A stretch of 64,000 bases of DNA from Akebia trifoliata (Eukaryota; Streptophyta; Magnoliopsida; Ranunculales; Lardizabalaceae), in NCBI GenBank assembly GCA_017979445.1, contig JADQWC010000123.1:1-64000 (forward strand), in the 5' to 3' direction. Positions 34,439-45,786 of the stretch are shown here, piece by piece; the stretch's first letter is position 1, and every line of letters starts with the position of its first letter. The translations under genes were made by a program, and so were the position numbers. The notes under the pieces are model-generated. The model was not told the DNA's origin. It saw only the letters and a program-made list of their open reading frames with translations, and did no database searches.

Positions 34439-35643
34439 CTAAGCTTTTCCTTTTTTTTGTGTTGAATCAACTTTTGATTGATCTTCTCTTCTCTTACTTG
34501 TGATCTTGACAGGTTTGCTGGTGGTAGTAGATAAGACTTCTTTAGTTTTGAAGGACTTGTCATTCTTCTTTTCTTGCCTTCGGGGCTCACTTGGTCGTGG
34601 AGTCTGATGCACAGCTATACTCTGTTCCATGTTGTGGGCTCGAGTAGCTAGCTCTTCGAAAGTGTGTGGCTTGATTCCTTTCAAGATGTAAAGGAGTTGC
34701 CAGTGCATCCCTTGAACACACATCTAGATAGCAGAAGATTGAGAGAGTCGGTCCATGCAGTTGAGGGAAAGATTTCTCCAGCTTTCAATGTACTCGATGA
34801 CTGGTTCATCCTTCCTTTGTATGATGGCAGTGAGCTCCACCATACTTACTGTTCTTCTAGTACTATAAAAGCGGCCAAGGAATACTCTTTCAAGTTGATC
34901 CCAACTGTCTATTGAATTAGGTTCCCAATCAGTATACCAATCGAACGCATTACCACGGAGGGAGCAAACAAATTGTTTCACCATGAAGTCACCGAATGTA
35001 CCGGTGTTATTGCAAGTTTTGATGAAATGGGCAATATGTTGCTTTGGGTTGCCTTTTCCCTCAAATTGTTGGAATTTTGATTGTTGATATCCCGCTGAAA
35101 GATGCATTTGTTCGATGCGTTGAGTGTAGGATTTGGAGTAAACCAATGAGGACTGTGGCATGCCCCCTACTAAGCACGAATGGTGTCAGTAATCATTGCT
35201 TGTAGCTGTTGGACGAAAAGTGAAACAACAGACCCCTGTGGTGGGTCTCGCACAGCTTTACGTGAGCCAGCATAGTCTTCTCGTTCTTCTTCATGCGGAG
35301 TCGTGTACGCTTCAGGAGTGAATCCTGGAGGAAGCGAAGGTCTAGCGCTTGATTCATTCTCCTTGTCTTTATGTTCTAAATGACTAACAAGGGTTGCGAT
35401 CTGAATGTCTTTGTCTTCCATTGCTTTTGTTAACTTGTTGACGGTGTCTGCCATCTGAGCAACTTGTTCCTCCATCGTTAGCGCTCCAGCTGTCATCACT
35501 ACTATGATGGATGTGTGAGTTTGTGACGGAGAAGTGATTGATAAAGATCTAGACAATCCCTCGCTTGACTTCGAATCAGATCCAGAATCTGATGAGTCGT
35601 CTTCTACCACGTCCGCCCACGATTCTTTCGTGGTAAGTGCCAT
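34439..35643 (-). pseudogene. Element C: gag
   Basis: The start is chosen at MALTTKESWADVVEDDSSDS (35643), about 260 bp after the primer site, the first long frame. It has an acidic Ser-rich N-terminus, then the capsid-like core FEGKGNPKQHIAHFIKTCNN, QFVCSLRGNAFDWYTDWEP, WDQLERVFLGRFYSTRRTVS (35161-34724). A basic tail follows (34723-34439). Stops near 35165 and 34724 break it into three. No CCHC zinc knuckle is visible. Gag packages the element RNA. Confidence 0.85.
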
Positions 35644-35889
35644 TTTTGTGGCACGTTTCTTGGAGTGATGCTAGAGAGGCTCCATTAGCTTGATTCCACC
35701 AGTTTTTGTCATTGTTCGTGTCACATGATGATCGTGACTAATGACCTGATCAGATTCAAGATTGGAAAAAAGGATTTTCTTACCTTTCTCAGTAACATCA
35801 AATGCGATAGCGTTGACGTTGCGAGATGCCATCGATGCTTTAGGTGATGTTCTTGCAGTTGACTGAAAGATGAGAGGTTGAGATCATCC

Positions 35890-35906
35890 CACCGAGCGTG
35901 CCAGAA
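35890..35906 (-). promoter_or_regulatory. Primer-binding site of C
   Basis: On the minus strand the 5' LTR ends GTTGTCGACA, followed by AATTTC and then TGGCACGCTCGGTGGGA. This is the position where a host tRNA primes reverse transcription. The tRNA was not identified. Confidence 0.65.
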
Positions 35907-35909
35907 ATT

Positions 35910-36719
35910 TGTCGACAACAAATTTCTACGGATCTACCTCGAGATTCGTGAAATAAAATCGTAAATGATTTTATTGATTTTTGATGAAAAGTAGATACAT
36001 ATCTCAGTGTTTCCTCTGATTAACAGTCAAATACAAAATAGTAACGATATATGTAGTTTTTCTTCTCTTCGGGCTTCACACTTTATCGGCTGAGAAGATG
36101 CTTTGACGTTGTCTTTATTTTGTGCTTGATCTTCTATAGAGGCTTCTGTAGATTTTCTTCTTTCCGGACTTCGCGCTTTATCAGTTGAGAAGGTTTTCTT
36201 GACTTCCGGAGAAAGGCTTTATGCTTGATCTTCTCTTTAGTCGGAGTCCGGATCTCTGAAGAACCTTGCTTTATCTCTGGATGAGGGCTTGAGAGCTTCT
36301 TCTTCTCTAGAGGGAGAGCTTCTATCTTCTGAGATAAAGTGATCCAGATCCTCTCTCAATGAGAAAGGCTCTTGTATTTATAGACTTAAAGATAATTTAG
36401 TTTTTCAATTATACCCTCAACTTAAAGAGGTTTAATTGATTTATTTAAAAGGCTAAATTTGTCCAAATCCCATTTTAAGGAATCTATGGATCATTATTGG
36501 GCCAAACTCATTTACTTGGGTTTGAGGCCCAATATTTAATATGTGGATTACTTGATTTTTATTTAGATCATGGGCCTTATCTGCGAAAGCCCAAAATCCA
36601 AGCTTGTAAGAGGCACGTTCCCATTTAATGGACTCAATTTAGATTTGAGACCCATTATAAAATTAGGAATTTTTATTTATAAAATTTGTAAAGGCCTCTT
36701 CAAAATTTTGGTGCCTACA
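35910..36719 (-). repeat. 5' LTR of element C, 810 bp
   Basis: Plus-strand ends TGTCGACAACAAATTT and TTTTGGTGCCTACA. The TATA box (reverse of GTATTTATAG) is at 36374-36383. It is adjacent to the PBS, which defines it as the 5' copy. Confidence 0.95.
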
Positions 36720-36883
36720 AAAGGCAACCAAAACAAAATGCAGCAATACAAGGAATCAAAGCATTAACAAAATCAATAATAGTTGCTTTCTCTAATTTGT
36801 TTTTTTTTCAAAAAAAAGGAAAAAAAAAATCCTCTATGTTTTTAAAATCAAATATCTTTTTCAAGCTGGCGTTGCTGAGATTT

Positions 36884-37021
36884 TTAGCGTCTGTATGTAT
36901 CATCATCATCGGATGATGAACATAGGTTAGAAAAACTATGTGGGTTAGATCTTGATGAGGGACATGAAGGTGGTGGTTCAATCGAGAGTCTTGGATCCAT
37001 AACTTTGGGTGATGCAGCCAT
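36884..37021 (-). CDS. 45-codon host-like ORF in the captured segment
   Basis: The minus strand opens MAASPKVMDPRLSIEPPPSC and ends SSSDDDDTYRR. An AG-rich leader with AGAGAGAAG lies just upstream (37040-37080). The Ser/Pro and Asp-run composition and the leader look like the first exon of a plant gene and not like a retroelement. It lies upstream, on the same strand, of the host-like fragment at 16620-16860 once element C is removed. I do not recognise the protein. Confidence 0.35.
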   Translation of the reverse strand: MAASPKVMDPRLSIEPPPSCPSSRSNPHSFSNLCSSSDDDDTYRR

Positions 37022-37102
37022 TTTTTTCGATCTGTTTAATGTTTCTTCTCTCCCAAATCCCAACCGCAGAGAGAGAAATTCTTTTTCCTATTGGCACACC
37101 AT

Positions 37103-39640
37103 TTTTTACCCATAGCATTGCATCGAGATTCTGTTTTTTATTCCAAACGTGTAATTAGTGTGGCAATAGAATTTTATTATTTATTGGGTAGTTTTTTTTA
37201 AGGTTTCTTTCATAGTTAAAAAAAAAAAAATCAATTTGTTGAATTTGTTTAGTAATAGTTAATAATAGGTTTCTCCGATTTCTTTTAGGAATTTTTTTCT
37301 CTTTTCTAAAAAAAAAAAGAATTGCGTTTCTTTAAAAAGATGAATTTATTTGAAAAAAAAAGTCATCACTCCTTATCTCAATAACTATCGTGTTATCCTC
37401 AATACAATATTCATTGAAATCCGACTTGTTTAGGATCACCCAAAGTGATCTTTGATTGGACCAAAACAAAAAAACAAAAACAAAAACAAAAAATTTTGTG
37501 CTTGTCTCAATGTTAGATATGATTGATTACTTTGTATTAGATCTGATTGATTGCCTATCTAATATGCTATGATCTGATTTATACATATCTTTGATGTACA
37601 TACCTTGATTTCGATCTTGATGTTATGGATATTGTTTGTATTTCTTGATCAATAGTTGAAATCCATAATCTTGTGATCTGATTTAGCCCATGGGTCAATT
37701 TATCTGAAAAAATGCCTCGGGCATACCCCCACCCTATTTTGCACACACCATTGGCACGTTTATTTTGTTGCATTGCACGTTTGCATCTCCCTTATAGCCA
37801 ATGTGGTACTAGTGCGTGGCTCGGTCTCTTCGGAGATACAACGTCATTCATGAAAACCATAACTCCAGTCAAGTACCTTAGGGTATATAAAATTGGGGTA
37901 TCAGTACCATTTGATCAGGTGACTCTGAAAGGTATATCGATACACCCATATTGGGGAGACCTGAGCTGCACAGTCACATGTCCCAATCGCCAACCCTAGA
38001 CTCGTACCTATACGGTATATCAAAGCTAATCTAAGTTCACCAATTGCACTTCTTGATCAAAATCAATACCTAACTGAAATCCTACCTGAATGTATTACGA
38101 TACAAGGTGGATAGACTACGTCTATTCTAAACTAGTGGTGACTTAGGAGTGTCCTTGCTCTACATCGTGCGCCACCTCTTAACTAGGGATTAAGCTGGCT
38201 GCTTTTGACTTCAGATATTTGAGTTGGAGTCTTAGATTATCACCTATATGGTATATCAAATCAAGTCACCACATACCATCCATTGAGTATGTGCGAAAGG
38301 TATATAGGTGCACTTGGGTAAGGGTGGTCAGATAAATTGCATTGCACATAGTAAACCTAGAGTCTAGAAACCTCCCTATAAGTCACGACTCGAACTTATT
38401 GTAGGTATTCCTGGGTTACTTTTCAGAAATAGACATTACAAATTGTTGAAATCAGAAAGTTACAATTTTATCCTCAAGATAACAAAATTTTTTGTTTAAC
38501 TTGATTTAAAGCTATTATGTCAATGGGTGCACCAACCTAATAAAGAATCCATTTTAAAATGTGGTAATGATCTATAATGATCCAGTCCATCTCAGTTCAA
38601 CAGTCAGGATGGGTCGGACCATTCAAATCAAAATAGCATTCAAACATTTCTCTAATTCAGGTCCCAACCCATTTTGAAAGAAGGAAAATATTTTTCAAAA
38701 GAAAAGAAAAGGAAGTAAAAATGATTTACAAAAAATCTATTTTTTTACATGGACCTTGAAAAATTTATGAAATATGTTTTTCTAAAGAAAAAAAAGATTT
38801 TTACAAAAAATTTATTTTTTGCATGGACCTTGAAAAATTATTAAAATATATTTTTCTAAAAAGAAAATGATTACAAAAAATAATCAGATTTGTGAAAGTT
38901 TTTATTCAATGAAAACATTATTTGTCAATAATTTTTAAGAATGCAATAAAATTATTTTCCTTCTGAATAATCCTTGCATGAATGAAATTTTAATGGAATA
39001 GTGCACAAAATTCAATAAATTCTCAGGATTCATTAAAATGTTATCAAGGGGGTAACACTAAAATTGGTAATCCACCTTTGATGGGGTTATAAGGTTATCA
39101 TTGCACCTAAGCTTAATCATTTACCATTTTGTTAGGGTCACTAGTTCAGTCAGTTAGAACGAACATCAACACCAAGTGAATCATTAGAAATGACCCTAAA
39201 AATTTTCAAAATTACACAGTTGTTCCTTGAATATCACAGTGCCTCAGTCTTACTGGTTGTAAGTAATGTCCAAGTCCTCAGTCCTAATCAAGCCCATTGT
39301 GGGTAGTTGTCTTAAGATTTCATGTGTCATTTGGGTTAGCTCGAGTCCTTTTTTTTTCACTAAAGTCATGTCTTCTTTAGATCGAGTCTACTCTTTTCCT
39401 ATTGAGTCGAGATAGTTTGTCAAGTCTATAGAGGTTTTTGTCGTCCCATTTGAATTTGATTGGATAAAGGAAATTTTTGAATACCCCGAGTGTATGAACG
39501 AATTAACTAGTAATTTGACTTCAATGATATATTTCTTTTTTGAACAAGAAGATAATGGTCGGGCTCAACCTTTAATCGAGAAAGCAAAGGTCATTGATCT
39601 CAGAACATAAAATAATTCCTAAAGAGATTCAAATAGAAAT
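37103..39640 (+). other. Element B leader or degraded gag region, no supported gene
   Basis: Sequence is AT-rich with A/T runs. Two imperfect copies of a stretch with CTATACGGTATATCAAA / CTATATGGTATATCAAA (about 38009 and 38249) and GAAAGGTATAT (37928 and 38296) suggest a local duplication. About 38700-38890 has a duplicated stretch containing ACAAAAAATCTATTTTTT and ATGGACCTTGAAAAAT. No gag motif is readable. Confidence 0.45.
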
Positions 39641-40420
39641 CATCATTTCCTTAGAGGAACATGAGGGGATAATGAATTTACTCAGAAATTTTGAATGACT
39701 TGTTCACGTGGTCTGATGAGGATATGTTAGCTGCAAGCTTGGTTGTTGTCCGACATAAAATATATACTCATTCGATGAAATGAAAACACCAATGAGATCA
39801 AAGAAGATGTTACGAAACGTATCAATGTTGTCCTCACTACATCTATCATAAGTCAATACTGGTTACCTTTGGAATTGATATCTGATAATGCGTCACACTT
39901 TAAAGTCGAGATTATTACTATATATTCAAAGTTTAAGATCTGGCATCATCTCCCTACAATCCTCAGATTATTGGAGCGGTTAAAGCAACTAATAAGAGTT
40001 TCAAAATAATTATCGTAAAAAAGTTTCAATCGCATCAAGATTAGTCAGAGAAGCTGTCATTCACACTTTGGGCATATCGTATTTCAATACAATCTTCCAT
40101 TGGAGCTATTCCCTATTTTTTAGTGTATGATATGGAAGTTGTCTTATCAGTTAAAATGAAAATCCCGTATCTCAAGGTCTTAATGGAAAGTCAATTGTTA
40201 GAAATAGACTGGGTCTATCATCGGTAAGAAGAACTAAACTTCATTGAAGAAAAATAACTTAGAATTTTGTACCAAGTGCAAACTTATAAGAGAACAGTCA
40301 CTTGAATGTTTGATAAGAAGGTCAAAGTTCGCCACTTACAAGTCAAGGATTTAACCATCAGAATTCAAAGAAAATTGAGCATCCCTCCTTGATTATAGGA
40401 AGAAGTCTGAATCCAATTGA
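39640..40420 (+). pseudogene. Element B pol remnant: RT linker joined to integrase
   Basis: The plus strand near 39698 gives DLFTWSDEDMLAASLVVVRH, the pre-RT linker of Tat polyproteins. By 39870 it is already integrase (PLELISDNASHFKVEIITIY, then GAVKATNKSFKII, FTLWAYRISIQSSIGA, YFLVYDMEVVLS). RT and both RNase H domains are missing, so a large deletion joined the two ends. Many frames are broken. Confidence 0.7.
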
Positions 40421-40639
40421 AGAGATCAATTGATCAAGGAAATACTGTCTGACTTCAAGATAATGATGGAATTGAAATACCAGAATCAACAAACCTTAAC
40501 CAGATCAAGCAATACTACATTTAAGGAGGTCATCTTTGATCGAATCAATTTTTTATTACCCAATTCAATATCTCCTTTTCCAACCCTTTGCAGTTTTTTT
40601 CACAAAAAAAAATAAAATATTTTTCTTTCTTAGCTAGAT

Positions 40640-40726
40640 CACTTAACCCAGGGGAGGGAAAAATTCGAACTACGTTTTGGTCTGATCCCAAAATTCTAGG
40701 GTACGTAGGCAACCTGAGAAGTTACT
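40640..40726 (+). repeat. Conserved post-integrase block of B, first part
   Basis: GAACTACGTTTTGGTCTGAT, GGGTACGTAGGCAACCTGAG and GTTACTT match the reverse of 26480-26545 in element C. The block is cut by solo LTR G and continues at 41945 with TTACTTCAGGCCCAACCACA. Confidence 0.75.
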
Positions 40727-41944
40727 TGATGAGTATCTCGAAACACTGAATTATATGCACATTTCCTAAACATTTATCTTGATTTTTGTCCCTATTTCTC
40801 CTTATTAAAGTAATAGTCATGATAAGCCTCGAAACATCATATTGTATGTTAATTAGGCTTAATTATACATAAATAAATTCATTTACTAGATAAATCTACT
40901 TACGTGTGTTTCTTGTGCAGAAAATCAACATTTTAGAATCAAAATCTCAAGGCAAAAGCATTTGGGCCCACTTTGAAATGTTCTAATCCTTTGGAATGCC
41001 CTAATCCTTAACTCATGTTCATCTTTTGTTTTTTTGTGTAAAGAAAAGTGGAGGCTACTTTAGAGCTCTTCTACACACATTTTTCAATATAAATAGAGCT
41101 TTAATCTCTAAATAAGCCCTCCCTTTCCTCTTGATTCTCTTATCCAAGACTTCTTTAATCTAAGACTCTTAGCCTATTATCTTATTTTTTGTATTTTTAT
41201 CTTCTACTTATTTTCTTTTTGGTTAAATAGTCTTGTAAGAAGTAAAAGAAGAAGAATTTGTAAGTTTCTTCATGAAATGAAAAAAAGTCTTTTCATCTCT
41301 TATCTTCCCTCTCTTGCAATGACATTAGGCTAAGCTCCCCTCCATTAGAGAATGGAAAACCTAGAGTAAGTTCTTATGTTGTTTTTAATTTCATGCCTTT
41401 CTTTTATTTAAAATGCTTATGAGTTCTCTTTAAGATTACTTGCACCTTTTATTCTTAATATAGATACTTTATGCTTAGATTAGATCAAGATAAAGTATGC
41501 TTGAATTAAATAATTATAGTAGGAATTTTTCAAAAAATTCTACTTTGTTTATGTTCCCTCATTTGATTTCATTTGTAAAACTTTCTGATCTAAAGAACTA
41601 ACACTAAGTCCTTACAATTAAGTTATAAAAAGGTTAGAGACTAGGAATTGCTCATCAACATGTTCTAGGTAGATCTACCTCTAATGGTATTTTAATTTCA
41701 TAAGATTACTTGCTTTTAATTTTATTTACTTTGGTTAATTTTCTAGCAACTTAAAATTTTCTTGATAAGTTTAAAAATACAAAAAAAAAATAGTTTTAAT
41801 TTCTATTAGTTAATTCAAATTTTATTCTCTTAGCTTAACTCTACTCCCCCTTTCTCTTGGGTTCTATCCCCTACTTACCCCACAAGTAAGGTAAAAATAA
41901 GATTAATATTAACTCTGGTGTGAAGAATAACGATAGTCCCATCA
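40727..41944 (+). mobile_element. Solo LTR G, unrelated family, 1218 bp
   Basis: Starts TGATGAGTATCTCGAAACAC and ends GATAGTCCCATCA. Flanking 5-bp duplications TTACT are at 40722-40726 and 41945-41949. Element C's uninterrupted version of this block (GTTACTTCAGG) shows that the host sequence rejoins exactly. A TATA box (TATAAATAG) is at 41088-41096. No genes lie inside. The LTR resembles no other in the window. Confidence 0.88.
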
Positions 41945-42214
41945 TTACTTCAGGCCCAACCACATCAAAATCAAAAATATATTCCCCCACAAAGAAGAAA
42001 TATTATCAAAATTAGGAAGAAAATTTGAAGAAATAGGAAACAATTTAAAAGAAATGCCACACAAGGGGCATTCGAATTTTTGAGCCTTAAAATTCCTTTC
42101 TTTTTATGACCAATCCTAAGCCTACCCATGAAAGTCCTCCTAAGTATCATGCAAAAAATTCAAGGAACGTAGCAAAGCATGTTCAGACAGTAACTCTAGA
42201 AGTTCAAAATAAAA

Positions 42215-42510
42215 GAAAAAGAAAAATAGCATGCTAAGTTGAAAACCCGAAAGGGCGACTTAGGCAAAAATTAAGGAAAGCTTGCAATGTTGAAAATCCA
42301 AAAAGACGGCCTTGGCAACAATCAGAGAAAAATAAAAAAATACAAGCTCGCTAGATCAAAAACCTGAAAAGGTGGTCTAGGCAAAAGTTAGAGCAAGCTC
42401 GTTAGATTGAAAACCTGAAAGGGTAATCTAGGAAAAAATTAGACCAACAAAAAAATCTCCATAGAGTTGAAAAGCTAAAAGGCGGTCCGAGCCGAAACAT
42501 TAAAAGTCTG
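42215..42510 (+). repeat. Diverged tandem copies of the second conserved post-integrase block in B
   Basis: Five or so copies, each about 55-80 bp, of GCTAGATTGAAAACCTGAAA followed by GG(C/T)GGTCTAGGCAAAA (near 42230, 42285, 42350, 42400, 42470). Element C has a single copy on its own strand at about 26545-26600. Confidence 0.75.
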
Positions 42511-43084
42511 AATGATCAAGTTTCAATATCCAGTTTAAATCAAATATAGACTCAGTGGATACAAGTATCTCATCTATAATTGATCTGAAGAGCTTCATGT
42601 CCTTAAGTGAACTGATGGGGAAAAATAACAAATTCTATGATAAATTTCAGAAAGAAATATTTTGTTCCAATTTCTTTGAGCCAGACTTAGAATCTTCAAT
42701 ATAAAATGTCAAAGTTAAAAGTTAAACCTTTATTGCGCTTGCGGAATCAAATATTTCAAATCTTCAAAACAGGGGGCATTTTCCTTTTCTAAAATATGTA
42801 GTTTTCCCCTTTAAACTAGATGCAGTCTTTTCCAAACTAAGTTCAATTATTCTCAGTGCAATGTTTTCTATCAAACTAGGGGCATTTTGTTCTGAAGCTT
42901 AATCAACCCCAAAGGATAAGGTTAACCTTGAATTAAAAGATTACCTTTTTGATAGCAATTTGTTAAAAACCCCTGAGTTCAAAAGAAAGTTAAAATGTTG
43001 ACTGGACATTCATAAAATCCAACTCTTTGTTTTTTAAAAGAAAAAGTCAAATGCGGTGTTAATCCCCCATTTGTTTCTCCCATG

Positions 43085-43955
43085 AGATTAGTTCATTACT
43101 CTTTCACCCCGAGTAGGTAGAGTAGGACTCCTAGAAAATTAGTTTATTACTCTTTCACCCCGAGTAGGTAGAATAGGACTCCCCAGAAAATTAGTTTATT
43201 ACTCTTTCACCCCGAGTAGGTAGAGTAGGACTCCTCAAAAATTAGTTCATTACTCTTTCACCCCGAGTAGGTAGAGTAGGATTTATCAAAAAACTAGTTT
43301 ATTACTCTTTCACCTCAAACAAGTAGAGTATGACTCTTCAAAAAATTATTTCATTACTTTTTCACCCCGAGTATGTAGAGTAGGACTCCCTAGAAAATTA
43401 GTTCATTACTCTTTCACCCCGAGTAGGTAGAGTCGAACTCTCCAAAAATTAGTTCAATACTTTTTCACCCCAAGTAGGTAGAGTCGGTCTCTCTAAAAAT
43501 TAGTTCATTACTTTTTCACCCCCAGTAGGTAGAATAGGACTCCTTAGAAAAATAGTTCATTACTCTTTCACCCCGAGTATATAGAGTAGAACTCCCAGAA
43601 AAATTAGTCCATTACTCTTTCACCTTGAGTTGGTTGAGTAGAACTCTCAAAAAAATAGTTCATTACTCTTTCACATGTAGAGTATAACTCCCAGAAAATT
43701 AGTCCATTACTCTTTCACCCCAAGTATGTAGAGTAAAACTCCCAGAAAATTAGTCCATTACTCTTTCACCCCGAGTAGGTAGAGTACGATTCCCAGAAAA
43801 ATAGTTAATTACTCTTTCACCCCGAGTAGGTAGAGTAGGGCTCCAAAAAAAAAATAGTTCATTACTCTTTCACCCTGAGTTGGTAGAATAGGACTTCAAA
43901 AAAAAATTTATTCATTACTCTTTCACCCAGGGTAGGTAGAATAAGACATTCAACT
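43085..43955 (+). repeat. About 52-bp tandem array in the 3' region of B, about 17 copies
   Basis: The unit is TTAGTTCATTACTCTTTCAC followed by CCCGAGTAGGTAGAGTAGGA and CTCC plus an A-rich linker. Length varies from 44 to 57 bp through the linker and one shortened unit (near 43670). TACTC and GAGTA within each unit can pair. It ends about 310 bp before the polypurine tract, a usual place for such arrays in Tat elements. Confidence 0.92.
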
Positions 43956-44266
43956 TTTGCTCAGATTATGTTCACTTTATGCTCATATTTTGATAAGATT
44001 TTACCCACTATTTGCTTATCTTAATGTTCACTTTAACTAGTCAGGAAGAATTTTTCAAAAATTTAAGGATCTAATATCGTCGGTGAGAGCTCGCGCTCAA
44101 GGACCCGACAAACTTTTAGTTTGGGGATAGTATTACCCTCAAGGATCCGAATGCCCTAAAGAATCATCAAATCAGGCTGCAAAATGAACTGTTACTAGCT
44201 TTGACATTCAGGTATCGTATTATCTACTAAAATAGATTTGTTATCTAGTTTGCTTCAATCCTTTGT

Positions 44267-44280
44267 CAAAGATGGGCATC
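44267..44280 (+). promoter_or_regulatory. Polypurine tract of B
   Basis: CAAAGATGGGCATC directly precedes the 3' LTR start TGTAGACACCCC. Confidence 0.75.
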
Positions 44281-45781
44281 TGTAGACACCCCATTTTTGC
44301 ACTCCCCTGATTAATCAACTCGTCAACCCGATTGCGTCGGTTCCCGATGATGGATGAATATTCCAATATTTTTTATTTGTTACTAGATATGTTTTTGAAA
44401 TTAAGATGAGGTATCTGAAGCAAACTAAACTTTAGAAACCACGCTACGCTAGGAAAATAAGACCTCAAAATGTATAAATCATCATTCCTCAAATAAAAAG
44501 AAGCTTTATGAGAAAAATCACTAAAAATGATCAAATTACCAAAATACCCCTAACATCAAAACATCCCTAGAGCCTACATTACACTAAGAAAAATCCTTTC
44601 GAACACATAAAGTAACAAACTAAAACCAAATAAATCGTTTTGCCAATTTTCACAAAATTTGACAAAATTACGAAAATGCCCTTCATAGGGTCCACGATCA
44701 TTTCACATCAAAAATTCATAAATAACACAAATCGATAATCTCATCAAATTCCTAACGAAAAATCAATTTCAAAACATCGAAAAACGATTCCTCAACACAA
44801 AAGTCTTCTTCGGGGGTAAAATGGTAATTTTTCAATTAAAAAATTTTAAATTTTAAGTAAAAGCAAATTAAAATTTTGAACAAGGAAAATTAATCAATCA
44901 AACCCTCAGGAAAAATTTTAGGTGGTTGCCCACTTATTTAAGTGGAGTCCTTTGATGTCTATTAAAGGACCCCTCCATCTAAGGGCTCAAAGAATTAAAG
45001 ATATAATTAGTGGATTTTTCAAAAAACTTAAAAATATATTCTTTCATTGTATGCAAGATTAAAAATCCTAAATTCAAAATCCTAATTTAAAATCTTAATT
45101 CAAAATACCCTAATAAAACCCTAATTCACCTTGTCCTAAGAGACTTAATCCTATACCAACTTTACCCAAAAAACTCTATAAATATAGAGTCTCCACAACC
45201 TAATTTCTGAGGTTAAAATAAACCCTAGAAAAAGTAGATCAAAAAATCTCTTTAGCCATTTTCAAACGCTAATTTTGAAGCTCTAACTCCCTACCTATCA
45301 TCCAAACTCCAGTTTTTACTCAAAAAACACCAGAAATCTTTCAAAAACATCAATAAATCTTTCAAAAAAATACAAAAAATACTCAGATCTAGATACCTCA
45401 AGTTGGAGATCAAAAGCAGATCCAGTGACGGAAACAAAGTAAGGAATCTCCTATGAGGAGTCTCTCCGCCAGTTCTGAGAAAACAAATCGTTGCGATCAT
45501 CTAGGTATACTTTTTATTTTTTTATTTATTGGTTTTCAATGTTTTAGCAATGTAATCTTTTTTGGAAAATAGTAGAGACCAGCGTTTGTCGGGCGGGGTT
45601 GGTGCCTAACACCTTCCAGCCCTGTAACGTGATCCCCGGACCTGTTCTCTTTATAGAATAGCGTTTTATCTGTTAGAGTCAATATTTGGTTCCTAGACCA
45701 TGGTAACTAGCTAGAGACTCACAATCACCCAAACCCAAAAAAAAAAGTGGATCCATACCCCGCGGATCGAGGGCACTTTCA
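44281..45781 (+). repeat. 3' LTR of element B, 1501 bp
   Basis: TG at 44281 and CA at 45781, followed by the target duplication AAGTC. The TATA box (CTATAAATATAG) is near 45176-45187. The U5 primer-site look-alike has decayed here (TAGAGACTC near 45713). Confidence 0.9.
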
Positions 45782-45786
45782 AAGTC

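Larger units (their letters stand above)
17070..36719 (-). mobile_element. Element C: Tat-like LTR retrotransposon with antisense PMD gene, 19.65 kb
   Basis: Both LTRs are complete (17070-17880 and 35910-36719), with perfect flanking duplications AAAGG at 17065-17069 and 36720-36724. Order on the minus strand: 5' LTR, PBS (35906-35890), gag, protease, linker, RT, RNase H, second RNase H, integrase, conserved 3' block, antisense PMD gene (plus strand), 149-bp tandem array, polypurine tract, 3' LTR. I counted by eye about 45 differences between the roughly 810-bp LTRs (about 94-95% identity), so the insertion is moderately old. Solo LTR D lies in the second RNase H. Confidence 0.95.
16487..37102. 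mobile_element. Segment bounded by a 15-bp inverted repeat, carrying host-like exons, split by element C
   Basis: ATGGTGTGCCAATAG at 16487-16501 is the exact reverse complement of CTATTGGCACACCAT at 37088-37102. With element C (17070-36719 plus one 5-bp duplication) removed, about 960 bp remain. They hold a fragment of a host-like gene (16620-16860, minus) and a 45-codon ORF (36884-37021, minus). This looks like a small DNA element that captured gene pieces, but I find no convincing target-site duplication. It could instead be an inserted host segment with a chance repeat. Confidence 0.4.
14445..45781 (+). mobile_element. Element B: Tat-type LTR retrotransposon with nested insertions, 31.3 kb
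   Basis: Two same-orientation LTRs (14445-15990 and 44281-45781) start TGTAGACACCCCATTTTTGC and end GGGCACTTTCA. A PBS (15992-16009) follows the first and a polypurine tract (44267-44280) precedes the second. Flanking duplications are AAGTT (14440-14444) and AAGTC (45782-45786), one mismatch. Element A's RT/RNase H reading continues across the pair. Only a small pol remnant (39640-40420) survives. The interior holds the inverted-repeat segment (16487-37102), element C and solo LTR G. Without nested DNA, B is roughly 9 kb. Confidence 0.9.

Noticed and set aside
37712..37999. 95-codon ORF in B's leader
   Set aside because: No motif, no coding-like composition, and it overlaps repeated text; not called.
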